Shown one piece after another: positions 15,668 through 23,633 of a DNA stretch of 26,206 nt. The stretch covers positions 5,932 to 32,137 of the forward strand of contig JACPSA010000010.1 of NCBI GenBank assembly GCA_016193545.1, written 5' to 3'. The DNA is from Chloroflexota bacterium (GTDB lineage Bacteria > Chloroflexota > Dehalococcoidia > Dehalococcoidales > UBA2162). The notes under the pieces were generated by a model that was not told the DNA's origin, searched no databases, and was given only the letters and a program-made list of their open reading frames with translations. Within the stretch, counting starts at the first letter, position 1, and every line of letters begins with the position of its first letter. Both the position numbers and the translations under genes were made by a program.

Positions 15668-16497
15668 TAAGCCTTTCCTTCTTCATAGGCATCCTTCTCA
15701 ACGACCCTCGCCTCGACTTTCTCCTCGGTCACTCCTGCGGATGCCGCTATTGCCGCCCCCAGAGCCCCTACAAACTCAGGGGCATCCGGTATTTTTATCT
15801 CCATGCCGAGGTCCTTCTTCAGCGATTCGACAAAGCCGCCGTTCTTGGCCACCCCTCCAATCAGCACGAGGTCATTTTCCAGTCCTACTATCCTCGCCAC
15901 CGAGCCGACTCTTCCAGCGATAGCATCGATTACCGCCCGGGCGATATCCTGCTTCTCCGTCCTGGCGTGAATCAGTGAGACTACCTCCGATTCACCAAAA
16001 ACAGCGCACTGGGCATTCATCGGGATGGAACGAGTTGATTGAAGTGATATCTTAGCCATCTCTTCTACGGTTATCTCGAGTGCCCGGGCCATGGTATCAA
16101 CAAAAGTGCCCGTCCCAGCAGCGCATTTTTCATTGATAGCGAAGTCCAGGACTTTACCGTCGGCGTTCATCCTCATGGCACGGCATTCTTCAGCTCCGAT
16201 ATCGATGACTGTCCTTGCCGAAGGAATAAGTTTAGCTACTCCCCGGGCATCAGTAGCGGCATCCGGGATTACTCCATGAGCAAAACTGACTCTCCGCCCG
16301 GCGCTACCGGTAGCTATCACACGCTCAATATCCGTCTGATTCAAACCGGCCTGCTGAAGCACCTCATTATATAGTCGCTCGGCGGCTTCCGCTTTTTTGA
16401 TTCCGGCCGGTGCCTCGCCTTTCGCTAAAACAGCACCATCGGCCATGATAACAATGTGTATATTCTTCCCTCCCACGTCTATTCCGGCAACGTTCAT
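15667..16497 (-). CDS. bzdP: Benzoyl-CoA reductase, Bzd-type ATPase subunit P
   Basis: A 276-residue BadF/BadG/HgdC-family ATPase, partner of BzdQ in the heterodimeric ATP-driven electron activator. Motifs: GIDVGG (5-10), DIGAEE (99-104), cluster ligands C125 (KCAAGTG) and C164 (AQCAVFGESEV), and LIGGVAKNGG. GTG 16500 and ATG 16497 are adjacent; AGGAGG lies only 1 base before the GTG, so the ATG is preferred. It follows bzdO by 13 bases. The two ATPase subunits differ in the second phosphate loop (GAEE here, GGQD in BzdQ), as expected for unequal partners. Confidence 0.9.
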   Translation of the reverse strand: MNVAGIDVGGKNIHIVIMADGAVLAKGEAPAGIKKAEAAERLYNEVLQQAGLNQTDIERVIATGSAGRRVSFAHGVIPDAATDARGVAKLIPSARTVIDIGAEECRAMRMNADGKVLDFAINEKCAAGTGTFVDTMARALEITVEEMAKISLQSTRSIPMNAQCAVFGESEVVSLIHARTEKQDIARAVIDAIAGRVGSVARIVGLENDLVLIGGVAKNGGFVESLKKDLGMEIKIPDAPEFVGALGAAIAASAGVTEEKVEARVVEKDAYEEGKA

Positions 16498-16510
16498 CAC
16501 GCCTCCTTTC

Positions 16511-17842
16511 CTAACCTATTAAGTTTTTCAAGCCCAGTGTCTCGGTGAGGAACAGATTGATAAGCCTTAAGTTTCGAGCTTCATCGAATTCACGTGCATC
16601 AGCCATATTCCCCTCGTAGGTCATCACCGGCAGCCCCGTCTCTTGCAGGGCTATCTTTAGTTCCATCTGGTGCATAGCCGTTCCCTCACAACCCCGGTTT
16701 AAATGAATCATGGCAGCATCACATTTCCACTGACGGGCTATCTTCTTCACTACTTCATTCTTCAATTTTGCCCCGTAGAATGGCGCCCACATTAATTTAC
16801 CTTTAAGCTCAGCTTCCGCGAGGAGTCTCAAGGCGTGGTCTCTATCCTTAATAGTGATACCCTGTTCTTCCAGCGTTGGATAAGGAACGAGGTCGCCTTT
16901 TTCATCTGTTTTCCACCAGCCGATGAGGGAGAAGGTGTAAAGACTGCCGACAGAGACCACACCATACTCCTCCATATGCCGCAGGATTCTGAGGAAACCC
17001 CAGGGTGGCTGGCTATCGCTCAGAATACGGCACCGTTCATTACCTACGGCCGCAATTTTGTTAGCGACGCGCTCCTTTACTTCTTCAAATAACTCCACAT
17101 AAAAATCGGCTACCGCTTTGGACGACTTTTGTAAGGTACCGAGGACATATAACGAATACATGCTTTTTTCATCGAGGGGCGCGGGAATAGTCTGGTTAAG
17201 TTCGCACACTTTTGCCCAGTAACAGCAGGAAGTGTAAGTATTGTAAACATTTTGAATTAACTTCTGGTCATCGATTTTCCTGCCCGTGTGTTTTTCCAGG
17301 AACTCAATCCCGTCATAGAGCTGTTCGACCACATAGTCTATCTGCCGTTGGCTTACTTTGTTGTAAGGCCCGACTCCCACATCGAAGCAGAAAAAAGGAG
17401 TTTTCCCACCTTCTATCTCATTAGCTACCTGCAGCCATTTGGCGTGGCTGCAGCAGATATGGTTCTGAAAAATGAAGTCCGCCCTAGGCCACTTGCCGCC
17501 GAAGACATATTCATCAAGCAATATCGAGCCCCAATAGCAGCGCATATAGGAACAAAGGTCGCGGGCGGCACCCCACCCGGCGGTTGCCTCTTGATATCTA
17601 ACCTGCTGCTCAGGATTAGCGGCGACGCTGGCTCCATAAGGCTCCTCGGTAAGCATATACACTTCACCTTCAAGGGCTTGAGGAATGGCATCGAAGGACC
17701 AGGCACCACCCTCCCAGCGGAGGGCGCCTTTATCATGAGCTTCGGCGTAGTCCTTATAATATTTTAACCTCAGCTCTTTAGCTTTTTGCCAGCAGTCCAG
17801 ACTTTTAGTGTTATATTTAGTATTATATTTTGTTTCTGCCAT
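16511..17842 (-). CDS. bzdO: Benzoyl-CoA reductase, Bzd-type subunit O
   Basis: A 443-residue HgdB/BcrB-family subunit of the catalytic half of the class I benzoyl-CoA reductase, which performs the two-electron ring reduction in the cytoplasm. Candidate [4Fe-4S] ligands are in DLCSYMRCYWG, NHICCSHAKW and LNRGCEGTAM. Length and gene order (N-O-P-Q) match Bzd-type enzymes. ATG 17842 has GGAGG 7-8 bases upstream. The N-terminus contains a duplicated KYNT, from a 12-base tandem repeat, which is outside the conserved fold and probably neutral. Confidence 0.9.
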   Translation of the reverse strand: MAETKYNTKYNTKSLDCWQKAKELRLKYYKDYAEAHDKGALRWEGGAWSFDAIPQALEGEVYMLTEEPYGASVAANPEQQVRYQEATAGWGAARDLCSYMRCYWGSILLDEYVFGGKWPRADFIFQNHICCSHAKWLQVANEIEGGKTPFFCFDVGVGPYNKVSQRQIDYVVEQLYDGIEFLEKHTGRKIDDQKLIQNVYNTYTSCCYWAKVCELNQTIPAPLDEKSMYSLYVLGTLQKSSKAVADFYVELFEEVKERVANKIAAVGNERCRILSDSQPPWGFLRILRHMEEYGVVSVGSLYTFSLIGWWKTDEKGDLVPYPTLEEQGITIKDRDHALRLLAEAELKGKLMWAPFYGAKLKNEVVKKIARQWKCDAAMIHLNRGCEGTAMHQMELKIALQETGLPVMTYEGNMADAREFDEARNLRLINLFLTETLGLKNLIG

Positions 17843-17877
17843 CTTTTAGCCTCCGTGTTTCATAAGTGTTATTAATC

Positions 17878-19023
17878 CTAAACGAACAACTCTTCAGCCC
17901 TTATCTGCTCGAGAAATGCCTCTATGCGGATACGAAATTGCCCTACTGGAACAGTAACCTCAAACTCCAGGAAGTAGCAGGGAATACCGTTGCTTTCGAG
18001 ATGTCTGGTCAGACTGGGGATGTCGGTTTCATGAGGGTCGCAGAATTTCTGCTGTACCAGAACAGCCCCCTCAACCAGGTATTCCTTCGCCAGCTTCAGG
18101 ATATGGTCAAACCGCTTTCGATTCCAGTCATCCGGTCCCCAGTCCTTGCTGGGACAAGGTATCCGGTCACAGTAGCGGCTGGCAATGGCTGAAAGGCGGT
18201 TCTCTCCTGGAATAACCTCATCCCAGAAATACCTGGAGCCGGTGCAGTGTTCGTCAATCACAAAGGTGGCCCCGATTGATTCCACCATTTCCATGAATGG
18301 CCGGTCATCATTCTCACTGCCGACAATCATCAGGCGGACCCCTTCATTTCTATCCAACTTACGGCTAGGAAGTTCTTGAACTAATCGTTTCAAAAGTTCA
18401 TTATGCTCCCGCTTGTCCATAAGCTGGCTTGCCCAGACCATCGTCATCGCTTCGGTGCCGGTGATGGGGGGATTGTCTTCCCTACGAAATTCATAGACCT
18501 GTTTCATCAGCCGGCGATTTTCATTCATGATTTCTATCCCTTTATCCAAGTCTTTATTGGTGATGGGCAGCCCAATCCATTCTTCCACTGACTTCTTGAA
18601 GTCAACCAGTTCGCCGGTAAGGAAGGGCTTGGCTCTCGGACTACGTACTGCGTTAGGCATGCAGAGATAGTATTTCCACGGCGTGGGTACGTGTATTTCC
18701 CAGGCAGCAAAGGCCTGGCGCATATGCAGGCATGATTGCGCAATCATTATCCCGTCGAGGTAATCGTACTTTCCTGATAAACCTTGGCTCAAGCAGTCCC
18801 GACAGAAGGGACACCACATATCAAATATGTGGGGTGCTGCCAGGTTTGGCGGTTCATGACCCCCCAGGATTCGAACGGGAAGGATGTTGGCAGCGTATAA
18901 GATTTCTTCGGGAACATAGGTACAAAAATACCCCATCACCTTCCCGCCGGTTCTGGCTTTCCAGTCCCGAGCGTAGTCATGGCGCTTTTCCCAAACATCG
19001 CTGAAATGTCTAATTGTTTCCAC
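17878..19023 (-). CDS. bzdN: Benzoyl-CoA reductase, Bzd-type subunit N
   Basis: A 381-residue HgdB/BcrC-family subunit, partner of BzdO in the ring-reducing module. Likely cluster ligands are in GYFCTYVPEE, WCPFCRDC and QKFCDPHE, in the order seen in 2-hydroxyacyl-CoA dehydratase relatives. GTG 19023 is used: AAGGGG lies 9 bases upstream and the 34 residues before GYFC equal the usual family lead. The start overlaps the end of the paaX-type gene by 88 bases in another frame, so the regulator and the reductase are probably translated from one mRNA. Confidence 0.9.
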   Translation of the reverse strand: METIRHFSDVWEKRHDYARDWKARTGGKVMGYFCTYVPEEILYAANILPVRILGGHEPPNLAAPHIFDMWCPFCRDCLSQGLSGKYDYLDGIMIAQSCLHMRQAFAAWEIHVPTPWKYYLCMPNAVRSPRAKPFLTGELVDFKKSVEEWIGLPITNKDLDKGIEIMNENRRLMKQVYEFRREDNPPITGTEAMTMVWASQLMDKREHNELLKRLVQELPSRKLDRNEGVRLMIVGSENDDRPFMEMVESIGATFVIDEHCTGSRYFWDEVIPGENRLSAIASRYCDRIPCPSKDWGPDDWNRKRFDHILKLAKEYLVEGAVLVQQKFCDPHETDIPSLTRHLESNGIPCYFLEFEVTVPVGQFRIRIEAFLEQIRAEELFV

Positions 19024-19871
19024 TCTCCATTACCCCTTTCTTCAGTTTGGTATTCTTCAAGAACCAAGTTAAAATATGCCACCGCTTTTTCAGTCAGCAG
19101 ATTATAGTAGTCATCAAAGAGGGCGCCGGCTTGAGAACGCAGCCAGTCCTCTGGCAATAGTTCCTTCGGTAAATCGGGGTCAAAGAAAGGCAACCTGCGG
19201 TAATCGTCAATTAGCTGGAACCTCTCCACAAAGTATTTACCTGGTTCTATGGTCTCGCCAGTTTGAAGATGTCTGAGGTGCTCCTGCAATCTGGGATGAT
19301 ATTCGGCAATAAAATCGGCGTATTTTTTGTGTATCCGATTCAGGTTCCAGCAACGTGATAGTATGCCACTGGAGTTGCTGAAACCCTGGTGCTGTGCCTG
19401 AAAGATTTGGACACAATCTACGATTTGAAGCTTTTTCGCTATCTCCTCTACTTCCGAAGTCAAATCATGAGGTGAAATCCAGGTAGCCTCGCTTAGAGGC
19501 CCGTATCCTATCCAGGTTAACTCCTGGCGTAGCTGATCTCTTGCCTGCCGCCTCTCTTCGGGGATAAAGTAAACGACAATGCTCCACCTTCCGTTCCAGT
19601 GGTTCCTATCTCTCTTAAAGATGCGCTGTGCTCCTTTATCCAACAAGCCGAAACCGTCTTTCGTTAGCGAATAATAACTCTTCGCCCCTTGGTGTCTTAC
19701 CTGGAGCAGACCGGCACGGCACATCCTCGATACCGCCGACCTTATGGACTGCTGGGAAAGGCCAAAGTTAGCCATCAGCTTTATCAAGCTCCCAATCCCG
19801 ATTTCACCACCAATATGGCGAGCATAATCACCATACAGGGTGAGTATTGCCCCTCTTGGTCTATATATCAA
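18936..19871 (-). CDS. PaaX-family transcriptional regulator
   Basis: A 311-residue PaaX-like protein. The N-terminal winged helix spans about residues 1-75 (TLYGDY, QSIRSAVSRMCRAGLL, SYYSLTKDG), followed by the PaaX middle domain (WNGRWSIVVYFIPEERRQARDQLR, LTWIGYGPLSEATWISP) and C-terminal helices. E. coli PaaX is released from DNA by phenylacetyl-CoA; here an aryl-CoA such as benzoyl-CoA is a likely ligand, by inference. Start is TTG 19871 with GGAGG 12-14 bases upstream. The C-terminal 29 residues overlap bzdN and have an atypical composition, as if the stop had moved. An inverted repeat just upstream may be its operator. Confidence 0.85.
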   Translation of the reverse strand: MIYRPRGAILTLYGDYARHIGGEIGIGSLIKLMANFGLSQQSIRSAVSRMCRAGLLQVRHQGAKSYYSLTKDGFGLLDKGAQRIFKRDRNHWNGRWSIVVYFIPEERRQARDQLRQELTWIGYGPLSEATWISPHDLTSEVEEIAKKLQIVDCVQIFQAQHQGFSNSSGILSRCWNLNRIHKKYADFIAEYHPRLQEHLRHLQTGETIEPGKYFVERFQLIDDYRRLPFFDPDLPKELLPEDWLRSQAGALFDDYYNLLTEKAVAYFNLVLEEYQTEERGNGEWKQLDISAMFGKSAMTTLGTGKPEPAGR

Positions 19872-19895
19872 TAGTGTGACACTCCTCCACTACAA

Positions 19896-19923
19896 TATTA
19901 CGAAATGAATGTAAACTGTAATA
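19896..19923 (-). promoter_or_regulatory. Inverted repeat upstream of the regulator, candidate operator
   Basis: TATTAC (19896-19901) and GTAATA (19918-19923) are perfect arms separated by 16 bases, a centre spacing of about two helical turns. On the minus strand the promoter-proximal arm contains TAATAT, a good -10 box, while no strong -35 is visible. It sits in the 54-base gap between dch and the paaX-type gene and could serve autoregulation. Confidence 0.4.
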
Positions 19924-19925
19924 AG

Positions 19926-20738
19926 CTACTTGTTTTTCCAGACGGGTTTACGTTTTTCCAGGAAGGCTTTGAGTCCCTCCTGTCCATCTTCTGTCTCCCA
20001 GGTCTTAATGCCAAGTTCGGTTGCTCTCTGTAGAGCGGCAGCAAATTCGGCGGCATCAGCGCACTGATAGAATGCTTCTCTAACCAGCTTGACACTGAGA
20101 CTGCTTTTTCCCAGAAGCTTCCTGGCAAGCTCCTCAGCCGCCTTATCCAGTTCCTCTTCTGCCACTACCTTGTTTATCAGGCCGATTCGTTCCGCTTCTC
20201 TGGCGCTGATGTTTTCCCCTAAAAGGATAAGCTCGAAAGCCTTTTTCTCCCCAACCATTCTCTGAAACAAGGGAACTGCTGCCGGAGCTAAACCGCCCAG
20301 TTTTATTTCCGGCTGACCCAGTTCCGCTTTCTCGGAGGCAATAGCCATATCGCAGCCAACAGCCAGTTCACAGCCACCGCCCAGAGCTATGCCATTCACC
20401 ACAGCCAAGGTCGGTTTGCCCAGACTTCTCAAAAGCCGGAACATCTTGTCGAATTCCTTCATCATCCTGAGCATTTTTTCTCCCAGATGGTCCTTGACCT
20501 CCACCCCCGCGCAAAACGCCCGGTTGCCACTGCCGCGAATGAGCAAGACCTTTACCTCGTCATCTTTGCCCAGTGCTTCCAGTGCAGCATTGATTTCCAG
20601 AAGAGTCTGATAATCAATAACATTAACCGGTGGCCGGTTAATGAAGAGTTTAGCTATTCCTTCCTTCTTCTCGATGATAATGTTTTGAAACTCCAAAGCG
20701 TCACCCCGAAATACGTTATCGATTTTTAACCATATCAC
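19926..20738 (-). CDS. dch: Cyclohexa-1,5-diene-1-carbonyl-CoA hydratase (dienoyl-CoA hydratase)
   Basis: A 270-residue crotonase-fold enzyme. AFCAGVEVKDH and VNGIALGGGCELAVGCDMAIAS form the oxyanion hole, and GQPEIKLGGLAP is the second loop. C-terminal GLKAFLEKRKPVW is normal for crotonases. Between oah and the reductase genes, and with only one further crotonase in the cluster, it is best read as the hydratase that adds water to the dienoyl-CoA made by the reductase. GTG 20738 has AGAGG at 6 bases and lies 9 bases after oah; a TTG at 20696 with GGGGTGA would give the typical 256 residues and cannot be excluded. Confidence 0.85.
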   Translation of the reverse strand: MIWLKIDNVFRGDALEFQNIIIEKKEGIAKLFINRPPVNVIDYQTLLEINAALEALGKDDEVKVLLIRGSGNRAFCAGVEVKDHLGEKMLRMMKEFDKMFRLLRSLGKPTLAVVNGIALGGGCELAVGCDMAIASEKAELGQPEIKLGGLAPAAVPLFQRMVGEKKAFELILLGENISAREAERIGLINKVVAEEELDKAAEELARKLLGKSSLSVKLVREAFYQCADAAEFAAALQRATELGIKTWETEDGQEGLKAFLEKRKPVWKNK

Positions 20739-20747
20739 TGCCAGCCT

Positions 20748-21893
20748 CTACTTTTTCCTGGGCTTGGGCATTACCTTCCCGGCCAGTTCATCATACGGAG
20801 TAATCTTAGCCAGTTGCCGCCGGTACTCCATGAAATCAATAGTCCTTGAACCGGTCATTTCTTCAGTGTTAAAAGCATTAAATCCAAGTAACGCTTCTGT
20901 ATTCATATTGGCGCCAAGCCAGTATATCTGGGACTGTTTTTCCAGGTCCCAGAAGTGTTTCTTCCTCATCCGTACACTTTCAATGGTGTTCATCAGACAG
21001 AGCAGAGTGGTGTGGCAGAGCGTCCAGACCATCCGGCTAATATAATCATCAAACAGGCTGAAATCAGTCTTTAGCTGTTTCAACAGAGCGGTCGCCTGTT
21101 TGAGTTCGTCACCTTTTTTCATTTCACCGTAGACAATTTCGCCGTTATCAACGTATTTATCGGTAATAATCCTGGGGTCACGTACCCATTCTCCCTTTTC
21201 ATTCTTTTTGATGGGGATAGCCTTGGTTATTGAGCCTAGTCTCTCCATTTTGTAGGCGCTCCATAGCTCATTAGCGGTGGCCTGCCACATAGCGTGCTCC
21301 ATGCTCAGGTTCCAGGTAAGAAAGTTGGTTGAGCCTCCGGTAGGGGTGGAGCCGTGTCTCGTCCCGGCCTGGCCAAAGCTGGCTGTATCGGCGGCAACGG
21401 TGAAGTCACAGGCCTGGCCAATCTCCTGACCTCCAGCAACTCGCATCCCGTTGGTTCGGCAAATTACCGGTTTGCGGGCTTTTAAAATTGCATCTACCAT
21501 GCCTGAGAAAAGGTCCATATATTCAACATATTCCCAGGGTCTCTTGGTATAATACTCGGCATACTCTTTGGTATTGCCACCGGTACAGAAGGCTCTATCG
21601 CCTGTGCCGGTAAGGATGATGGCAACGACGCTTCTATCCATGGATGCTTTGTGCATGCCGGCGGTGACACCCTTTATCATCCGGGTAGTATAAGAACCCA
21701 TCTGAGCTGGATTGTTCAGAGTAATCCAGACAGTATAAAGTTCCGGGATTTCTTCTCCGGTATCCGCGTTAATCAACGGCTTCCTCTCATACATCGTGCA
21801 GGGCGGTTCGGTGCCGAACCATTCATTACCAAAAAGCTGATGGTCTTTCTCTTTATTATCTCTGGGGAGCCAGTTCAATTCTTCAAGTCCCAT
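20748..21893 (-). CDS. oah: 6-oxocyclohex-1-ene-1-carbonyl-CoA hydrolase
   Basis: A 381-residue ring-opening hydrolase (Oah/BamA/BzdY), a crotonase relative that adds water and cleaves the C-C bond of the cyclic oxo-acyl-CoA to 3-hydroxypimeloyl-CoA. Strong signature segments are AFCTGGNTKEYAEYYTKRPW (about 101-120), RTNGMRVAGGQEIGQACDF (about 146-164) and FGQAGTRHGSTPTGGSTNF. Length is right for the family. ATG 21893 follows AAGGGGG at 6-7 bases. It lies 12 bases after had and 9 before dch. This is the standard marker gene for anaerobic aromatic degradation, and it is one of the safest calls in the window. Confidence 0.96.
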   Translation of the reverse strand: MGLEELNWLPRDNKEKDHQLFGNEWFGTEPPCTMYERKPLINADTGEEIPELYTVWITLNNPAQMGSYTTRMIKGVTAGMHKASMDRSVVAIILTGTGDRAFCTGGNTKEYAEYYTKRPWEYVEYMDLFSGMVDAILKARKPVICRTNGMRVAGGQEIGQACDFTVAADTASFGQAGTRHGSTPTGGSTNFLTWNLSMEHAMWQATANELWSAYKMERLGSITKAIPIKKNEKGEWVRDPRIITDKYVDNGEIVYGEMKKGDELKQATALLKQLKTDFSLFDDYISRMVWTLCHTTLLCLMNTIESVRMRKKHFWDLEKQSQIYWLGANMNTEALLGFNAFNTEEMTGSRTIDFMEYRRQLAKITPYDELAGKVMPKPRKK

Positions 21894-21905
21894 ATTTTAC
21901 CCCCT

Positions 21906-22988
21906 TTAATTAGTACTAAAATCGGGGACCAGTATAATCCTTCTGTCCAGTCGCCCGTTGTGAGCGTCTTCAAAGGCTTGCTGAATCTGGCTCATTGGCC
22001 GTGTCTCAATAAAGGGTGCTATTTCTATTTCCCTCGATATAACCATCTTGAGGACTTCAGGATAATACCTGGGTAAACAGCCCCAGCTCCCCTTAATATC
22101 GGCATCAAAAGCCATCAACCTTGATAACTGATACTCGTTCTTTTGCATACCGAAGCCGCCAATGAGCAGCGTGCTCACAAAGGATAAGATCTCCAGGGCA
22201 ATTCTTTGTCCCATTCCGGTTCCAGTCCACTCAAAAATCTTCCAGCCATAGTTATTTGGTATGCCTTTCTCCCGACAGTAATTGCGGAACTCATCCCTCA
22301 CTTCCCTGGGTTCTTTGTCCCTGGAATTGATAGTATGGCTGGCACCATGCTTCAGAGCTCTCTCCAGCTTTTCCGAGACGATGTCAATGCCGACCACCTC
22401 TCTAGCCCCCAGGACAGAGCAAATCTGGGTCATGTATGAACCCAGGCCACCCCCGGTTCCAATGACAATGGCCAGGTCTCCGGATTTGAGTCCGGCTTTC
22501 ATGGCTGCCTGATAAGGTGAAGTTACCGCATCGGCAACGACAGCCAGATGTTCGAGAGGAATGGTGCCTCTATCCGTCACCGAGCATAAATCCTGAGAGG
22601 GGACCACGATATGGCTGGAAAACCCACCATAAATGCCCAGGCTGTTACCGGGCATCTTCTGGGCGAGGCAGCGATTGCCTCTGCCAGCAGCGCAGATAGG
22701 ACAATTATTGCACGGCATTACTGCCGGTATGATTACTTCCTTATTTAACCAGTTACCATCACCAGCTATTACACGGCCGCTGATTTCATGCCCCAGGGTC
22801 AGCGGTGGTGCAGTTACCGTTGGCACACCATCATAAAAATACCCCAGGTCAGTATGGCACACGCCGCAGCCGGCAATTTCAACAAGGACCTCACCCGGTT
22901 TTATCTCGGGGACAGCAAGGCTGATTCGAGCCAGTTTTCCCGGTTCGGACATTTGCCAGGTTTCGATTTTAGCCGGTATCCTCGCCAT
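21906..22988 (-). CDS. had: 6-hydroxycyclohex-1-ene-1-carbonyl-CoA dehydrogenase
   Basis: A 360-residue zinc-dependent medium-chain dehydrogenase. The catalytic zinc ligand is C44 in GCGVCHTDLGYFYDG, with GHE of LTLGHEISG; the structural zinc site is CNNCPICAAGRGNRC; the NAD site is IGTGGGLGSY. GVPTVTAPPLTLGHEISG and the position before oah support the benzoyl-CoA pathway alcohol dehydrogenase over a general one. ATG 22988 is preferred over ATG 23009 because AGAGG lies 4 bases before it and the 7 extra residues (basic) are not in the family. Confidence 0.9.
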   Translation of the reverse strand: MARIPAKIETWQMSEPGKLARISLAVPEIKPGEVLVEIAGCGVCHTDLGYFYDGVPTVTAPPLTLGHEISGRVIAGDGNWLNKEVIIPAVMPCNNCPICAAGRGNRCLAQKMPGNSLGIYGGFSSHIVVPSQDLCSVTDRGTIPLEHLAVVADAVTSPYQAAMKAGLKSGDLAIVIGTGGGLGSYMTQICSVLGAREVVGIDIVSEKLERALKHGASHTINSRDKEPREVRDEFRNYCREKGIPNNYGWKIFEWTGTGMGQRIALEILSFVSTLLIGGFGMQKNEYQLSRLMAFDADIKGSWGCLPRYYPEVLKMVISREIEIAPFIETRPMSQIQQAFEDAHNGRLDRRIILVPDFSTN

Positions 22989-23037
22989 ATTACCTCTTCT
23001 CCGATTCATAGCTTTGTATCAAAAGTGACTTCATCCT

Positions 23038-23151
23038 TGTCACCCTGAGCGTAGCGAAGGGTCTCAGGGTGGCGGGGATTATCTTTGTATCACCAGCCCC
23101 ACCCTGAGATTCTTCGTCGTCCTTCCAAAGAAGGACTCCTCCAGAATGACA
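23038..23151 (-). repeat. REP-like inverted repeat pair in the thiolase/had gap
   Basis: The left unit contains CACCCTGAG (23041-23049) and CTCAGGGTG (23063-23071), a perfect 9-base inverted repeat around GCGAAG. The right unit, in opposite orientation, carries CACCCTGAGATTCTTCG and a small hairpin CCTTC/GAAGG (23121-23134), and ends AATGACA. Left TGTCA and right TGACA frame the whole. This is the arrangement of two convergent REP-type units (a BIME) and could form a long stem, trim mRNA or stop some transcription between DUF35 and had. The rest of the 23010-23215 gap shows no gene. Confidence 0.7.
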
Positions 23152-23215
23152 TTTGGTACAAGCTCCGATTCATAGATAATCAATCTTCCCTCAACCACCG
23201 GATGCTACCAAAGGT

Positions 23216-23626
23216 TTATATCTTCATCTCATAGATGACCTGTCCGTTGGCTAGCTTCACCGGAACAAGCTTTATCTTCATGCCTACATTGATATCCCGG
23301 GGATTTATCTCCTTGCTGACTCGTCCCAGTATCTTCACGCCCTCCTCAAACTCGGCTATCCCCAGAATGTAGGGAGTATCATTTTCAAAACCTGACGGGC
23401 CATAATTGACCACGGTATAAGTAAGTAATGTGCCGTTACCGTTAATCTCAACCCATTCCACATTACTGGTCAGACACCGGGGGCAGTCGGCTTTCGGTGG
23501 GAAAAACACCTTCCCGCATTCCCGGCACTTCGTTGTCATAATCCTGCCCTGTTCCAGGTGGTCGATAAAGGGTGCTACCTTGGCGTCCGAGGTGAAGCTT
23601 TTCATGCCGAATTTTTCAAATCCCAT
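23216..23626 (-). CDS. Zn-ribbon/OB-fold acyl-CoA-associated protein (DUF35)
   Basis: A 136-residue DUF35-type protein: an N-terminal rubredoxin-like zinc ribbon (CRECGKVFFPPKADCPRC, about residues 34-51) and an OB fold (GTLLTYTVVNYGPSGF, LGIAEFEEGVKILGRV). Such proteins bind acyl-CoA and form complexes with thiolase-like enzymes. It begins 7 bases after the thiolase-like gene in the same operon, which supports that partner. ATG 23626 has GAGG about 10 bases upstream. Confidence 0.9.
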   Translation of the reverse strand: MGFEKFGMKSFTSDAKVAPFIDHLEQGRIMTTKCRECGKVFFPPKADCPRCLTSNVEWVEINGNGTLLTYTVVNYGPSGFENDTPYILGIAEFEEGVKILGRVSKEINPRDINVGMKIKLVPVKLANGQVIYEMKI

Positions 23627-23633
23627 TGGTGTA

